From: Candidatus Thorarchaeota archaeon
GTDB lineage: Archaea; Asgardarchaeota; Thorarchaeia; Thorarchaeales; Thorarchaeaceae
Direction of reading: 5' to 3'
Length of the DNA stretch: 34,124 nt
NCBI GenBank assembly: GCA_016840855.1
Contig: JAEORO010000116.1
Span: 1 to 34,124 of the forward strand
Shown here: positions 27,201 through 34,124 of the stretch, piece by piece
Numbering within the stretch: the stretch's first letter is position 1
Layout: each line of letters begins with the position of its first letter
The notes under the pieces: model-generated
The model's database searches: none
Seen by the model: only the letters and a program-made list of their open reading frames with translations
What the model was told of the DNA's origin: nothing
Made by a program: the position numbers and the translations under genes

Positions 27201-30200
27201 ACAAGCGATGAATCCTTTCCAATAATATCTAGAGTAGTGTTATCCTGATAGTATAGGATGGTAGTAATTGGTGAGGAATATGGTACAGAGGTGACCGGCT
27301 CAGACGATGTTATTGTTGACCTGTACCTGATTGTGAATGAACGGGTGTCTACTCTGCTCACATAGTAGAATTGTGTTGAAGTTATATTGACAATAATATT
27401 GTATGTTCCAGGATTTGTTTTGTAAGTGGTATTGAGCACAACATTGTATGCTCCTGAACCAATCTCATAGACTGTATAATAGACAGATGGGAGTAGTGAT
27501 GCTCCATCGTATAGTGTGATAGTAGCCCCTTCTATCCCTGCTGCTGTTTCTGCGACATCGGTCCAAGTGACACTGAATGTGACATTGTCAAGATACTGTG
27601 TGGGAGATGGTGTCTGATAATCCAAGACTGTCTGACGTGCTATGACTCTTACTGAAATAGCACGACCTGTTTGATTTGCATAGAAGGGAGTTCCTTCCCA
27701 TCTAACATCCAAGGTGAAACCTTGTGTTCCAAGTGCGCCAAATTGGGAAGTATCAAATGAAACAGTGAAGGTCTTGGTAGGATCATAATATGTGATGGAG
27801 TAGTCACTCAGACTGATAGTAATAGTAAGTTTGGCATCATTTGCAATCGGTACATTGAGCGCCCCTGTCACATCATCAAAAGTAAATGAAAATGTGGCAT
27901 TCACACCATATGCAGTCTGAATTGGAGGACTAATTGAAACCAAGGTGTCACGTGGGAGTATCCTAACTGAGATTGTGTCTGTTCTATTGCTATAGAATGG
28001 TTCCACTCCCTTAGCCCAGTTGATATAGACCTTCATGTAGATTAATCCAGTCTTTCCAAACAAGTCCGTGTTGAATCTGATAGAGTATTTTCCACGGTCT
28101 GTAACTGGGTTGACTTCCCAAATCTCGACCTGGTTGAGATCTACGGTTTCTCCTACGAATTCAACAAAAATATACACATGACCTGTTATGTTGGCTATTC
28201 CCGTACCATTAACAGCTGAGTAGAACAAAGTGTATGTCATGTTCTCGAGGTATGGTGTTGGCTCTGCGGTCACAACAAGTGTAAGTCTAGAATCTTCACC
28301 GAGGATGTTGGCTGCTGCGAACAGGTAGCTATCCTTGTACGTACTAACTGGTCCCGTCCAGTTGAAATAAATCGTGAAGTTCTGAAGTCCTAATCCGCCA
28401 AACTGCTGTGCTGGAACAATTATTGTGTAATATCCTGGTTGCCCAGTGACATTGAATAGGTAGGATATGACATTGACTGTCCCATTCCATACTCTGTGGC
28501 TAACATATTGAGACGCAATTCCTTCACCACTATCAATGTCGCCAAAGAATAGCGATATACTGATGTTGCTAGTGTAACTAACTGGTTCAATGGCACTGAC
28601 CAATCTAAAATCTGTATTATGAGTTCTAATTGTGATGGAGATGTTGAATAGACCAAATTGATAGTTTTCACCTTTACTAAAGTTGAATGAAACAACAAAG
28701 TTCTGACGAAGTTCATCATCATCAAATGTGATGAAAGTTACTCGATATCTCTCCTGAGCTGGTATGTATGTGATTGTCACTGAATGAATCCAAGTTGATG
28801 CAGCTAAGAATGGTGCTTCATCTGTTACTGGTAAATCATGATCGATGTCCCAGTACTCAACGTAAAATACAGGATCATCGCCAACTGGAATGTCCAAAGC
28901 GCCAACAGAAGGTATAGCGTAGGTGAAGGCTATACGAATCACCACTTTGAAGGAAATTGTCTGAGGTTCATACCCTACCTGATCTGCGGTAAGTTGGTAC
29001 AGATGTTCACCTTTTGCTAGACCACTTACATCAACCGTGACCTGATAGACGCCACTTCCAAGGTTTTGTTGATTATAGATTGTTATTCCTATTGCAGTGA
29101 TAATTGCGCCTTCTATACCTTGGTTTCTATCAATATCTAAGAAGGTCAAGGTAACGTCAAAATCGGTGTTGTATGGTGTCACTGCAGCTCTATCTGGCGA
29201 TGACAGTTCACTCCTTGCAGGTCTGTACTCGAAGATGAGAATCATGTGCGACTCCGCATATCGATTGTCAGCTGGAGTGACAGTAATGAAGATCGTATAG
29301 TCTCCTTCAGGGAAGTAGGAAGCATCGATTGTGATGTTATATCGTCCATTCGTCAGATCATGGAATTCTTTGATAGGAATAATGTGAGTAGTGTTCGCGA
29401 TTGAGAATTCTCCTTGAAGCAAACCTGTGATTGGATCTCCATATAGACTGCCTTGCTCACTTACATTCACTGTCACAATAACTTGGAAGTCATCTCCTGT
29501 CGGATACCGATAGTCTCCTGGTTCATTGATTATGTGAGTGGTTACTGACCTAATTGTAATTGTGAATACATAGTCTACTGGATCTTCATAGTTGCCTGTC
29601 ATTACTAGGGATAGTGTCACTGATACATCCTCAACTAACCAAGTACTCGTACCCAAACTATATAGCAAATCTGAAGGACTAGATTCCCCTTCAGAACCGT
29701 AGCTTGAGCTGAAGCTGAAGCTAGAAACATCAGTTGCACTAAGCGTAATTCCAGAATCTAGGTCAGTTATCACAATTGTGAGTTGTGTAAGGTTACCATA
29801 TGGTGTTTCCAAATTCCCTTTGATTGTGACAGAAGTATAGTGGTTTCTAATTTCAATATCAAAGACATAGTTAGAGGGATTATAGAAGTTTCCAGTCATC
29901 ACCACCGAGAGGGTGACTGTTTCAGTTCCAACCGCCCAAGTGCTTGTATCCAACACCACAATCAAATCTGTAGGGTTGGTTTCTTGAGTGTCCCCATAAC
30001 TTGCTGGATTGAGGATGAACCCAGACACATCGGATGCAGTCAGAGTATCTCCTGTATCGCTATCTCTAATTACTATCGTAAGAGTGGTCATCTCTCCATA
30101 TGGCGTAATCAAGTCACCAATCACTGTGACTGACGTGTAGTGATTACGAATCTGGATGTTGAACTGGTAGTTGTCAGGATTATTATAGTTCCCATTCATC

Positions 30201-33200
30201 ACCACCGAGAGGGTAACTGTTTCGGTTCCTACAGCCCACGCGCTTGTATCCAAGTCAACGATGAGGTCTGTTGGGCTCGACTCAGGATGGTCTGAGTAGC
30301 TTGCTGGATTAAGGAGGAAACTTGACACATCAGACGCGGAAAGAGAATCGCCAGTGTCTGTGTCGCGAATGATAATAGTTAGTTGCGTAGATTGACCATA
30401 GGGTGTGATGAAGTCACCGACCACAGTGACAGATGTATAGTGATTCCTAATTTGGATATCAAATTGGTAGTTGGTAGGATTGTTGTAGTTCCCACTCATC
30501 ACCACTGAGAGGGTGACTGTTTCTGTAGCAACGCTCCATAAACTAGTATCAAGTATGAAATCAAGATCACTTGGACTTGGATCGCTCTGCGAGCCATAGG
30601 TACTTGGTGTGAAAGTGAAACTTGAAACCGATGTGGATGTTAATGTCAATCCTGTATCCAAGTCAGTAATAACAAGAGTAAGAGGTGTTGATTGACCATA
30701 GGGTGTGATTAAGTCACCAATCACAGTGACTGACGTGTAGTGATTGCGAATCTGGATGTCAAACTGGTAGTTGACTGGATTATTGTAATTTCCACTCATT
30801 ACCACTGAGAGGGTAACTGTTTCAGTTCCTACAGCCCACGCGCTTGTATCCAAGTCAACGATGAGGTCTGTTGGGCTCGACTCAGGATGGTCTGAGTAGC
30901 TTGCTGGATTAAGGAGGAAACTCGACACATCAGATGCACTGAGCATAGTATCTGTATCTGTGTCAACAATTACTATTGTTAGAAACGTAGTAGTTCCATA
31001 GGGACTAATTAAATCTCCAATTACAGTGACAGATGTATAGTGGTTTCTAATTTGAATGTCAAACAGGTAGTTTAGTGGATTATGGTAAATTCCACTCATC
31101 GAAACCGAAAGTGTCACAGGTTCTGTCCCAACATCCCATCCACCAGTTGTAAGTGATACAGCAAAATCAGTTGGATTTGTTTCACTTATTGGGGAGTAGC
31201 TTGAAGTAAAGCTCCATGAATTAACATTGCTTGTAGTTGCTAATGCTAGTCCTGTGTCTGTGTCAACTATGATGACAGTCACAGGAGTTGGGTCACCATA
31301 TGGTGTAACTAGGTCGCTGACGACTGAAACTGATGTAAAGTGTTTTCGAAGTGTGAAAGTTATCGTGACAGTACTCTCTTCTAAATAGGAGCCTGCTTTA
31401 GTAGCTTTGAAAACAAATACATGATCTCCATAGCTTAGTCCTCCAGTGTTCAACGAGATATTATATCGTCCTGCTCCTTCTGCAACGACATTTACAAGGG
31501 TACCATTCTCAAATGCGATGGTTGCACCTGTTATTGGTACTCCATTATAGCTATCTTCGAAGATCAATGTCGCCGTAAAGTCAAAACCTACTGGTGTGGT
31601 ATCTACATCGGTGAAATCAAGTTCTGTTGTATGATACAATTCCAAGTCGAAGTAATCTGTTGCATTATTGTAGTATTGATGATATGAGTTGATGTTGATT
31701 CTATACTTTCCAGCAACATCTAAATCAGAAGTGTTGACTGATTTTCCATACCTGCCATTTCCTATATCGTTGAGAGTTAATTCAGTTGGCGTACCAGATA
31801 CTGACCAATTCATCTTGACAACAGCGCCTGCTATCTTGTTTGAATTTGCATCATCAGTCAGTTCCATCTCAATGTACAGGATCTCTCCAGCTACACCATA
31901 AGCTGTCTTGTCACCTACAGCATCTGCTGGATTGATAATTGTGAGCGAACTATCATGTTTTACTATGAAGTTTCTTTCAAAGAGTCCTGTCCCGTAAGAA
32001 ACTGTGCTTCCGGTGTCATTATAGTATACGGATGCTGTCCAAAGTCCTGCGGGAGCGGTAGAATCAATTATCTTTGATAATGTATGTTGAGGTGAAGTTC
32101 TTGACTCCTCTGTTCCTCTACCAATAAATGCGCCAATGTTAGCAACATTATCATACTCGACAGCGTACCATCCTACAGCTCTTGGGGTAGTAGCAATCCT
32201 CAACTCATCAACTCTACCAGTATGGAATGCCTGCGCAGTTGGAAATTCAGAGGTGTCAACATACCCACCACCAATTCCCCAGTTTCCATTAAAAGCCATA
32301 TTTATTGATGCCGCGCCTCCTGAAGAACCTGCATCAGTATTATCTGCGCCATTGATGTATATCTTGTTGTTTGATGGTGTATCTGCATCCATCACACAGG
32401 CGAAGTGATACCAACCAGCCGCCCAACTTACTCGAGTTGTCCATTTCACCCATTCTTGACCATTGATTTCAAATCCAAAAACTAGACCTCCTGCTGAAGT
32501 AAAACCCGTTTCAGTATAGTCTGACCCTGTTAACGCAATGTGGAAGTTGTAATCTCCATCAAGATATTTTGCTGCAAGTACTCTTGAGGGTGATGATGTA
32601 GCACTCCAAGTGCTAGCAATATAGAACCAACCAGAGATTGTGACATCACCTGTTGGATTAAGATTTTGAGTAGAATTGATTTCTATCCAATCATTTCCAT
32701 CAAAATTCTGACCATATCCATTTACAATGCCAGTTGTTCGGGAGTTACCAAACTGGTTTCCGATATATCCGTTAGATGTTGAGTCGAAGTGAAGCCCACT
32801 TGAACCTTCATCTGTCACATCCTCATTAAGCAGCCAGACTGCCTCATACCCATCTGACCAGAGTGTTTCTGGAGATTCAGTTGACCCAATAACCGGGTTT
32901 CCATAATATAGCAAAAGTGTATTGTCGACAGAGCTAGAAAGATTTGCTTGGACCCATGCTACTAATCTACCTGTGCTTTGATCGAATCGATCAATCTCAT
33001 GTGCCAAAACTTTACCATTTTGAACAAAGACAAAGTCATCCCCGTCAGCTTGTACCTTTGTTTGAAAATCAGTATCTGCAAAACTAACCAATAATGGGAA
33101 GTTTGAAACAGTATAATCAACTTGCGCTGCAGGTATTGTGAGTTGCATGCGATAGGCAAATGATGGAATGTCCCATGTTGTTCCAGGAACTCCTGTTGTT

Positions 33201-34124
33201 ACATAATTAGTGTACCAGATGCTGTTATCCGGAGCTGTCAACACGAGACCAGTACGTGCATTCTCTATCCATGGTGATGAAATGTTAAACTCAGCATTAT
33301 CATCGACATTGAATGTGTATGTTTCATAATTTGATTGACCACTTGGTCCCAGTTTCAAATCATAGACATAGTTCCAGCTATTGAACCCGATAGTCCAGAC
33401 TCCCCAAATATCTACAGCATCAGAATAGATAACTACACTACCATCATGAAATGTCCAGTCCGTTCCATACGTCTTTACTTGGCCAATTGGGTTCGTGACT
33501 GTAATCGGCTTCCACTCAGTCAGCGGATAGCCAATTCTTACGTTGAGCGATTCGGCATCCACAGGTGGTGAAACTAGAACATTTGCAGTCCATTCAACAA
33601 CAGTGTCATTCGCTACATAAAATGAGGTTCCTTCCTCCATATTCTCATCGAGACTTTGTCCTCCACCAACAATATCCATAGTTACAATTGGGAATATCGA
33701 AACCGGGATGGGTGATGTGGTGCTGAATCTTACAGTTGTTGATTCTGCATCTGTCCAAGTACTCTGTATTGCTCTCTCGGTTCCCACGCTCACAAATGAT
33801 GCTGGATTTGCTTGGTTATTGTATTCTGTCTCAATCCAAGCAAAGCTCCGAATACTCCGAGTTAATCGAATCTCATCAAGCATTCCGTCGAAGAATCTCT
33901 CATTCGAAGCATCTGTTGCCATGTTATTGTTTGCTATCACAAAGACGTCATTACTATCATAGAGATTGGTCCCTGTCCGAGAGACTTGTATAACTGGTAA
34001 CGCATTCATATAGCCTACAACATTAAGGTCGGAAGTGGAGGTAGAGGCATACCAACTCCATGAAATGTACTGCCAACTACCTAGAGAGAATGATGTATTC
34101 GCATTCGTCGTAATCCCACCATAA
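21284..34124 (-). CDS. giant cell-surface protein (partial; N-terminus beyond window)
   Basis: Single frame open to the window edge: codons upstream of the listed M (34009) read YGGITTNANTSFSLGSWQYISWSWYASTSTSDLNVVGY with no stop. LamG- and DUF2341-like modules, many beta-sandwich repeats, N-glycosylation sequons, C-terminal TM VISYATPLLFLVFLIGVLW and ~240-aa cytoplasmic tail. Confidence 0.93.
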   Translation of the reverse strand, partial: YGGITTNANTSFSLGSWQYISWSWYASTSTSDLNVVGYMNALPVIQVSRTGTNLYDSNDVFVIANNNMATDASNERFFDGMLDEIRLTRSIRSFAWIETEYNNQANPASFVSVGTERAIQSTWTDAESTTVRFSTTSPIPVSIFPIVTMDIVGGGQSLDENMEEGTSFYVANDTVVEWTANVLVSPPVDAESLNVRIGYPLTEWKPITVTNPIGQVKTYGTDWTFHDGSVVIYSDAVDIWGVWTIGFNSWNYVYDLKLGPSGQSNYETYTFNVDDNAEFNISSPWIENARTGLVLTAPDNSIWYTNYVTTGVPGTTWDIPSFAYRMQLTIPAAQVDYTVSNFPLLVSFADTDFQTKVQADGDDFVFVQNGKVLAHEIDRFDQSTGRLVAWVQANLSSSVDNTLLLYYGNPVIGSTESPETLWSDGYEAVWLLNEDVTDEGSSGLHFDSTSNGYIGNQFGNSRTTGIVNGYGQNFDGNDWIEINSTQNLNPTGDVTISGWFYIASTWSATSSPSRVLAAKYLDGDYNFHIALTGSDYTETGFTSAGGLVFGFEINGQEWVKWTTRVSWAAGWYHFACVMDADTPSNNKIYINGADNTDAGSSGGAASINMAFNGNWGIGGGYVDTSEFPTAQAFHTGRVDELRIATTPRAVGWYAVEYDNVANIGAFIGRGTEESRTSPQHTLSKIIDSTAPAGLWTASVYYNDTGSTVSYGTGLFERNFIVKHDSSLTIINPADAVGDKTAYGVAGEILYIEMELTDDANSNKIAGAVVKMNWSVSGTPTELTLNDIGNGRYGKSVNTSDLDVAGKYRININSYHQYYNNATDYFDLELYHTTELDFTDVDTTPVGFDFTATLIFEDSYNGVPITGATIAFENGTLVNVVAEGAGRYNISLNTGGLSYGDHVFVFKATKAGSYLEESTVTITFTLRKHFTSVSVVSDLVTPYGDPTPVTVIIVDTDTGLALATTSNVNSWSFTSSYSPISETNPTDFAVSLTTGGWDVGTEPVTLSVSMSGIYHNPLNYLFDIQIRNHYTSVTVIGDLISPYGTTTFLTIVIVDTDTDTMLSASDVSSFLLNPASYSDHPESSPTDLIVDLDTSAWAVGTETVTLSVVMSGNYNNPVNYQFDIQIRNHYTSVTVIGDLITPYGQSTPLTLVITDLDTGLTLTSTSVSSFTFTPSTYGSQSDPSPSDLDFILDTSLWSVATETVTLSVVMSGNYNNPTNYQFDIQIRNHYTSVTVVGDFITPYGQSTQLTIIIRDTDTGDSLSASDVSSFLLNPASYSDHPESSPTDLIVDLDTSAWAVGTETVTLSVVMNGNYNNPDNYQFNIQIRNHYTSVTVIGDLITPYGEMTTLTIVIRDSDTGDTLTASDVSGFILNPASYGDTQETNPTDLIVVLDTSTWAVGTETVTLSVVMTGNFYNPSNYVFDIEIRNHYTSVTIKGNLETPYGNLTQLTIVITDLDSGITLSATDVSSFSFSSSYGSEGESSPSDLLYSLGTSTWLVEDVSVTLSLVMTGNYEDPVDYVFTITIRSVTTHIINEPGDYRYPTGDDFQVIVTVNVSEQGSLYGDPITGLLQGEFSIANTTHIIPIKEFHDLTNGRYNITIDASYFPEGDYTIFITVTPADNRYAESHMILIFEYRPARSELSSPDRAAVTPYNTDFDVTLTFLDIDRNQGIEGAIITAIGITIYNQQNLGSGVYQVTVDVSGLAKGEHLYQLTADQVGYEPQTISFKVVIRIAFTYAIPSVGALDIPVGDDPVFYVEYWDIDHDLPVTDEAPFLAASTWIHSVTITYIPAQERYRVTFITFDDDELRQNFVVSFNFSKGENYQFGLFNISITIRTHNTDFRLVSAIEPVSYTSNISISLFFGDIDSGEGIASQYVSHRVWNGTVNVISYLFNVTGQPGYYTIIVPAQQFGGLGLQNFTIYFNWTGPVSTYKDSYLFAAANILGEDSRLTLVVTAEPTPYLENMTYTLFYSAVNGTGIANITGHVYIFVEFVGETVDLNQVEIWEVNPVTDRGKYSIRFNTDLFGKTGLIYMKVYINWAKGVEPFYSNRTDTISVRILPRDTLVSISPPIQTAYGVNATFSFTFDDVTGALNVPIANDAKLTITISLSDYSITYYDPTKTFTVSFDTSQFGALGTQGFTLDVRWEGTPFYANQTGRAISVRVIARQTVLDYQTPSPTQYLDNVTFSVTWTDVAETAAGIEGATITLYDGASLLPSVYYTVYEIGSGAYNVVLNTTYKTNPGTYNIIVNITSTQFYYVSRVDTRSFTIRYRSTITSSEPVTSVPYSSPITTILYYQDNTTLDIIGKDSSLVAFEILNGSSWIYVIDWNPSMGYYELTVETSNQLSLAIGSVYSLHINMSYAFSTPFYKFDDAYITFEIRSRASSLERQEAPVPTPYLNNVSFTVYYSDADDLSPITSANIFILKGVTPLVYGTDYFYSHVGGGVFEVIVQTTALDGIGVTTVTVQVEWIGGAPFHDDADIDIDLSVTRRPTNVEVITPPVQTPYLENVSFTVSFIDIETGQELQATKDLVTIYNDLIMLNPSEFSMTQIGAGYTYEISISSTVLSDGLVKNRIISVQIDWPDSPNYYKDDSSSTKATTIARSTYVSVDRPLNTPYGENATFTFSFVDSTTLPEVLVVFSSEMSILTNLTESPSLSYDVASHIFTMSFNTAQFGDVGLAIFYINVTWAGSPYYANKTLQLVYFTITMRQTQVNFDAPAPTPYGDFVTFDVSYIDISGVTEVGIPDATLSIYYLGVQIPGAYYTLTPDGLGNFEISLDTGYFSVPGFYNLNVSIVYTGGYFRNDASAVRTLNVRFRTTILSANPVGQVGYETQIDITLAYQDILTLANIDDTFTSFSILNDTGTPWVYTITWRPATSDYLVVITTIGQTTLTLGDHALWLNMSYAYVDPFYRWDDVYVHFTIRTRTSALDLQEAAIPAPFGENASFVVYYWDADVTAGISGADFILNSGVLTLDVNFFVVEDEPGVYTIYIDSSALGSLGTHSINVTAVWPGGAPYHNNAQRLVSVKSIERTASVDILEPANQPRYLDNMTFTFAYVDAISGLQISGIASNYVLIYSNGTLLASNQYVLTPVGSIFIVSINSTVLSTKLVKDFNITVFVNWPVTTSPFYTDDGTSMKVSTTQRIILVEPQQIETTPVKDRMNITFFLTDEDNDNPVSGAIIIFRCVNPVRILSEGSEYTLIESLPGKYTISIDTNALVFGPSDIGNFVFELEVQWNQANAPYYKNRSPIKLNGGVDLIWSNMQAGVPTPSSVQITGNVTVEVTLTDLDHDQGVNLPISVFEVHYYGTSIVPSPMTIQYLGLGVYSIEFSTGDLNEFGSHSLNITIDYYPYTTMSVNPSFTVERISTSLVPIGESEIALNWTEQVRIVVDYRDLLNLNSTSGAIVTWTYGPFSGNFSEIIPAGTYEAYIDTSLQDSGTRVVQVRAEKDKYKIAATTFTLIVLSLPSELVIDSPELAFEHPRGDPIDVVVYLTDEYNGGIMIESGISEVYLMFLGKRYDLIQNSTDYTWYTTLLPDATATLQPGIIYSARVIASATNYDPASAVFKMDLQATSTTIYLVTPTMTRMDAVYNNMTTFYLNFTESESGLTINNATIEWIDSAFEINETFTFNPISGLWELTFNTSKMAFGTWGVTFHGIPDDSNLAEDYVDLAITIRKIKTEVVSPIPSVIYWGWIGNLTFYYHDIDFDKGINNATAQYQWGPFSGDAIDLGNGYYSILINTTYLETGIRYPVTIDFDKLNYQVSTGSISLIIEEVPTELTLSTPTDNQIDNHTDDLEIPFGDAILISFFYNDTDDSDGYVGGLVEAAVTVIVYGGGIVSSITFDAMDFGNGTYYFVFDSTADELFELQPGVPRALPNSPFFIRISVDLRNRQSHSDIPITITVIERPTVLEFSSDNIIDGTISMYYGETIDVYVYYYESWLNVPGEGITNAKFTVTSERALVQIVSNRSTTDPGVYVLTIRVDAPLVPVGIDTQYVDLTITLSLDNYEQKELELSVTIIPTEEQKTMGTVISYATPLLFLVFLIGVLWTRYFSIPKRLRQINSQIKALQKGKIPKPITDSKTRQQLVADLFNDTFQKLAITRVSTDMPEASVPIEIPEIRELLIQLSILTNLSPEELDEFNADISKMKMSEQAAFVKEVIMQEAIRAARSRGKTVEEILEEVAIEASRRVSAPEEVEEISEAEKEAPEDRIFLVEEEAKEPEVTIETPEVEEKQLGEKLSQFELQELKADLLKKGVPLHEIDMIIEQASRLPRELVDELIKSLGIED
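24713..27952 (-). repeat. two consecutive 1620-nt (540-aa) five-domain blocks
   Basis: Block 1 27952-26333 and block 2 26332-24713 carry five domains in the same order, e.g. INMSYAFSTPFYKFDDAYITFEIRSRASSLERQEAPVPTPYLNNVSFTVYYSDAD vs LNMSYAYVDPFYRWDDVYVHFTIRTRTSALDLQEAAIPAPFGENASFVVYYWDAD. Confidence 0.85.
29552..31348 (-). repeat. six tandem ~300-nt in-frame repeats in the giant surface protein
   Basis: Unit starts (RNHYTSV or RKHFTSV) at 31348, 31048, 30748, 30448, 30148 and 29848; five units of 100 aa and one of 99 aa. Confidence 0.95.

Noticed and set aside
29552-31348. Regularly spaced repeats as a possible CRISPR array
   Set aside because: Units are 300 nt, diverged and in frame within a coding sequence; no short identical repeats with unique spacers.
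34007-34009. M at 34009 as start of the giant protein
   Set aside because: Upstream codons remain open to the window edge and continue LamG-like sequence; the true start is outside the window.

Overview
The window appears to come from an archaeal genome, most likely Asgard (Thorarchaeota-like). That taxonomy is inferred from eukaryote-signature proteins beside archaeal informational genes. Recognisable genes include an M20 peptidase, AlaX, a GlmU-like nucleotidyltransferase, an S25e-like protein with an H1-like lysine tail, an Arf-like GTPase, an EAP30 (Vps22/SNF8-like, ESCRT-II) protein, GluRS, a PhoA-type alkaline phosphatase, tandem GNAT, ThiI, an archaeal histone, a DUF2334-type deacetylase, and a giant surface protein (>4241 aa) that runs off the right edge. 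Points most worth a second look: (1) a divergent neighbourhood at 6.2-11.7 kb pairing a longin-Arf fusion GTPase, a cysteine-rich zinc protein and a 777-aa protein whose C-terminal ~235 aa align with full-length Vps22/SNF8, with a perfect 9-bp inverted repeat just before its start codon; (2) a ~0.4 kb decayed hyuA-hyuB (hydantoinase/oxoprolinase) remnant; (3) an S25e reading frame extending upstream of any canonical start codon, with ATC where ATG would be expected; (4) an ~80-nt structured RNA candidate at 324-403; (5) two levels of duplication in the giant surface protein: six ~300-nt units and a duplicated 1620-nt five-domain block. No CRISPR array, transposase, rRNA or convincing tRNA was seen. 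All homology calls are from memory of motifs; no searches were run.
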